From Cinclus cinclus (Eukaryota > Chordata > Aves > Passeriformes > Cinclidae), in the NCBI RefSeq assembly GCF_963662255.1, contig NC_085059.1, forward strand, positions 15,657,234-15,721,233: a stretch of DNA of 64,000 nt. The letters are read 5' to 3'. The notes under the pieces are model-generated. The model was given only the letters and a program-made list of their open reading frames with translations, had not been told where the DNA came from and made no database searches. The translations under genes were made by a program, and so were the position numbers. Shown piece after piece: positions 60,254-64,000 of this stretch. The first letter of the stretch is position 1. Each line of letters begins with the position of its first letter.

Positions 60254-62673
60254 CAATGAGAATCTAACATCCCAAAGATCCAATCACATCAGGGCTGGCT
60301 AGAACAACAAGCCCTAAAGAATATTCAGTAACAGGCATGGTTTGGGACATTGAATTTTTAATCATTTTTCTTGATGCTTGCCAGCTGCAGCAGCACACAT
60401 CTTGCTGCTCACTCATGGGTGGGAGGGGTCTCGCCTGCTTGGCTTCTCCCTCTGCTTAGAAGGGCACTGGAAAGCTGCTGGAGAAAGAGGACAGAGCCAT
60501 ACTTCAAGCAAAACATTTTTGTAATGGGGAAAACTAGGCTGAACTCGCTGTTTCAAGCTCCTGTGTCACCAAGAAACTCAGGACCTTTATTTATTATTTG
60601 CATTACAGTAGCACTAGAGGCCCCAGGTTGCTAGGGTTTGTAGAGCACTTCTCAGGAGATGGCTACTGCTCATATGTCATTATAAAGTGATGAAAAGAGT
60701 GGGAAAGGAAGGGAGAAAAGTGACCTGACTGAGGTTCTGTGGAGCATAATAGAAAGAAAAGCTCTAGCTCTCTCAGTGGATGCTTGTGCTGCCAAGCACT
60801 GAGGTCACAGCACCTCAAGAAGCTGCAGTGCCTTCAGGTCAGCTATAAAAAATTACTGCCTGCTCACTTCTAGCCCCTCTTTAGCAGTGGTGTGAGTGAA
60901 TCTGTTTTATTCCACATTGCAACAGACTAACTTGATGACCATGATCTGGCTGAGGGCTGGTGGCACCTTCAGATGTGTTTGCTTTTCTGCCTGTGATCAC
61001 CAGTCCTCTCACTGAGCCCCATTCAGTGGCTGCATTGCAAATTTTACTTATGATTTTAGTCTGCACCTGATCTTGTTAACTTCTGCCTAAGCTATGGAAT
61101 AGCCATCTCTCTTCGTTCCACTTTTAACATGTTGGAACTCTCTCCTGGCTGTTCATCTCTTTGGTCAGAAAAGATGAATTTGTTGAACACAATGTAGAAG
61201 AACCAGTTCAGACCCAGCACCTCTGTGTGAAGGGTGTGTGTCTGCAGACCCCTGTAGAACAACTTGCTGCTTCTCCCACCCGGTGCAAACCTGGCATGGA
61301 CCCTGTTGGGAGGTAGAATGGGCCTTACATGTATATCTTGATGCATTTGCTAGCACCCCTCTGAAATTCTGCTGGCATTTATAGCAATAATAGCTCTGCT
61401 TGTGAAGAAAGAGATTCTGTTATAAAAAGCAATCTCTGCCTTTCAAAAGAAACACTTAAAAACTATGCATTTTCTTCCTCTTACCTAAAGTTTCTGTACC
61501 TTTATAAGAAACATGAGCTGTAATTTCACTGTTTTCTTTCTCTAAAATATGCTTTAAAAGGAAATCAGACCTCAGCACATTCTGTAGTTTTTCAAAAGAG
61601 CAGTGCAGAACTGGCAGTACTACAATTTGAATCTTGTCTAAATGCCTGACAAGAATAGGAGTAATAGGTGCAAAGTCTCTATTTATTTAGCTCCAGCCAG
61701 CACCAGTTCTGAATTTATCTTTTGCAGCATCCTTATGCAATGCTGATAAGAAGTCTTAATGCTTTGTGACGTGGCAACGTGAGCACCAGGTCCTGCCTGT
61801 GGTCATGCCATGGTCCTACACAAAGCTGGAGGCACAGTGCTGGTCTTGGCAAAGCCCAGCTGAGGGGTCACACCTGCAGAGACCTGCTGAACATACTGGC
61901 TGGTCAAACACTTTTTCCCAATCTTTTCACTTCGTGTCAGTTCAGGACAAGTTCATTAAAGGCATCTTCGGAGGGATTAGCTCTCTGTTCTCCACCCATT
62001 TCACCTCTGTCTGCTCTCCTGATCCTGACTAATGCAGAGCCCGTAATGATGATGATGAAAGGCCCTGATAAGTCTGCCATCTCCTTGAGTGTGATGTGAT
62101 GCTCCTGCTGCTGTTAAAGACAGAGCAGGAGCACTCGACAAGACTCGAGCAAAGCTCTCTGAAAGCCCCTCCCAATCCCTCCCAGGCTGACAGGCATTTG
62201 AGCAAAGTCCTGTGCTTTTTTCCCCTCTTGCAAGGATTTTCCCTGTGGAGTTGCTCAGTGACGATCCTTTTCACTGTTATGAGAATGGGTAGCAGGAGAA
62301 AAGGGATGTTTTTATTCCTGAGTGATTTGTAGACCTTTCAAATGAAGCTAATGCTGGGCATCCCAGAGCTATTGGCTGTGCTCTGGCTGTGCTCAGGTAA
62401 CTGAGCTGGAATCAGCTCCCAGGCTGGAGAGTTCTCTTCTGGCACTCTTGCACAGTTCTCCAAACCAGCCAGAGTCCATGCAAGCACATGTGGTGTAAAT
62501 GCTCAAAGATTCACGTCCTGTTTTGCAAGGAGCAGCAGCTGACCCTTCTCTTTCATATCTTCCCTAAAGCTGGAAGTTCCAAATCCTTTAACTCTTTAAC
62601 CATCTCATTGCAGCCTAGACTAGGAAAATTTGAATGGATCAACCCCAACATTAGCCCATTTCTAATTAGCCTC
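60254..62673. other. Non-coding stretch, no gene recognised
   Basis: Unique sequence. The longest frames are 106 codons (61779-62099, +) and an overlapping 88-codon frame, plus short - strand frames. None is familiar. A TGACGTGGC string (61768-61776) resembles a CRE/ATF-type core. The part at 61930-62110 contains GGATTAG and repeated GATGAT and is a weak candidate for conservation. Confidence 0.55.
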
Positions 62674-62687
62674 GTTGCCATAGTGAC
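62674..62687. promoter_or_regulatory. RFX X-box-like site next to a homeodomain core
   Basis: GTTGCCATAGTGAC has half-site GTTGCC, spacer AT and AGTGAC, which fits the RGNRAC form of the second half-site. A TAATTA homeodomain core lies 5 bp upstream (62663-62668). The surrounding 62560-62740 is unique sequence with no repeat. The pairing suggests an enhancer-like element; no binding or conservation evidence was available. Confidence 0.4.
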
Positions 62688-64000
62688 TTGGAGGGGTTTA
62701 TTAGCATCAGCATGGCAAACCGATGGAACTCTATAACTTCTTTTGCAGCTGGAGAATGTAAAAAGTGAATCTCTGCATGGAATCATGCTTGCAGGGCTGA
62801 AATTCAAATCACAGGCATTGTGTGCTCAGGAAAATGACTGTCACTCCTCACACAGAGTGTTTCACTTTAGCAGGAAGCAGGGGGTGCAAAGAGAGGTTGT
62901 TTTTCCGCTTTTCTTTTTCTATCTGAGTCTTTAAGATGAACATTAAAATGCAAAGGAAATAAAGAAATTCAGATACTTTATTTAAACTAGAAAAAAAAAA
63001 AGACTAGAGGAGTAACCAACCCTGAAGCAGTCAATACTGGATGTGGACTCTGCCTCCTTTGTTTTCATATACCAAAGAGCCAGGATATTCCCAAAGACTT
63101 TCTTGTGAGGAGCACAGAAATGTGCAGAAAGTGGCTTCCATCCCTTTATTGATATTTCCTTTTTACTACAAGGAGTTGAAATGTGTGTATTTTTGATCCT
63201 GAATGTTGTCATGGTTACAGGACTATTCGGATGCTGCTTCTTGCACCCCACAAAGGCTTCTGTGCTCTGTGTGTGGTGGGGATGGTGGGGAGCAGCCTGA
63301 CCACCCAGCTCACCACAGAGTGGGAATTCCTTGGGAAGGATTTCAGTCACAGGAAGAGGGATGGGAAGGGTGTGATCACACTCCTACCACTCTCGAATGC
63401 CTACAAGGTAATGCCCACTCCCCTGGTGTATATAGCCTTGCACATTTCTGCCTAAACCACTCTTTCCCTTTGTGGTTTGATTAAAAATCTTGTTCCTATG
63501 GATTTTGGGACCAAGACCTTTTTTTTTTTCTCAGCATAGACTTAATTTTAAACTGTAATCCACAGCATTGCCCTAAGCAAAGCCTCATGAAGGAGAAAAC
63601 ACTGATGTCCATAATCTCAGTTCTGTTTGTGTTTCTCATGGAGAACCTCAAATCTGCTTGCAAGATCATGTGGTAGACATGCTGTAGAAGCTGTTGGCTT
63701 TTCACTCAAAAATAGCAAATGAAATATTTTTTGTCTGAACCCCTCCCTACACTTCTTGTTTTTAAGATTTTTAGCCAGAGGTTTTTCAGATTTCCAAACC
63801 TGTCTTATGGAAAAAGAAACAGTAGGGAAAAAATAATTTCCGTGAAATGCAGGCAGGCAGAAAACACCAATTTTCTGAGAGAATTTTTCAGTGAAAGGTT
63901 GTAATTTGTTGTCAAAGGCATCCTATTCTTTTACCGACTATATCAAATGCCATGTCTTAGGTCTTGCAGCACTTTACCCCCACTCTCAGTGCAAATGGAG
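62688..64000. other. Non-coding stretch, no gene recognised
   Basis: Unique sequence to the window end. The longest frame is 122 codons (62982-63350, -), overlapped by two + strand frames at 63183-63484. Short poly-A (62991-63001) and poly-T (about 63520-63530) runs are present. No gene continues off the right edge that I can see. Confidence 0.55.

Noticed and set aside
33793..60603. Octamer (ATGCAAAT) sites at 33793, 34102, 51537, 52466 and 60596
   Set aside because: Two or three such 8-mers are expected by chance on two strands of 64 kb of AT-leaning DNA, so five is not a convincing enrichment.

Overview
The window is vertebrate nuclear DNA, most likely from a bird and probably a songbird. 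The evidence is a CR1 LINE 3' end on the + strand (about 4116-4258), a second CR1 end on the - strand (15711-15853), a decayed third one (about 19955-20017), and two retroviral LTRs that look like passerine types. I recognise no mammalian Alu or L1 sequence. The DNA is CpG-poor and AT-leaning, with many short microsatellites and few transposons, as expected for avian intergenic or intronic sequence. The species call rests on recognising these families by eye, not on a search.

I find no protein-coding gene that I can support. Every open frame is short (at most about 210 codons outside repeats), lies across other open frames, resembles no family I know, and lacks convincing exon-intron structure. 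The three longest frames near 2.5-3.4 kb are translations of a purine microsatellite. I recognise no tRNA, rRNA, snRNA or known microRNA, and there is no CRISPR array, operon or plasmid feature. The window is best read as part of a gene desert or one very large intron.

Layout. 1-4 kb: a facing pair of G-quadruplex motifs near 0.85 kb, a 392-bp purine satellite (2747-3138) and an A-rich tract. 4-16 kb: the two clear CR1 fragments, homopolymer tracts including a run of 23 G, a 30-bp tandem duplication and a G-quadruplex next to a TATA-like sequence. 16-34 kb: mostly unique sequence, with three RFX X-box-like sites and some blocks that look like conserved non-coding elements. 34-52 kb: unique sequence with T/G-rich microsatellites, an ancient MIR/L2-like remnant (42235-42330) and another X-box-like site. 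52-60.3 kb: two LTRs in opposite orientation, the second a solo element with a 7-bp terminal inverted repeat. 60.3-64 kb: unique sequence containing an X-box next to a TAATTA homeodomain core.

No undescribed system is evident. The best leads are regulatory: a scatter of near-palindromic X-box-like sites and several candidate conserved blocks. All need comparative alignment, which could not be run here.
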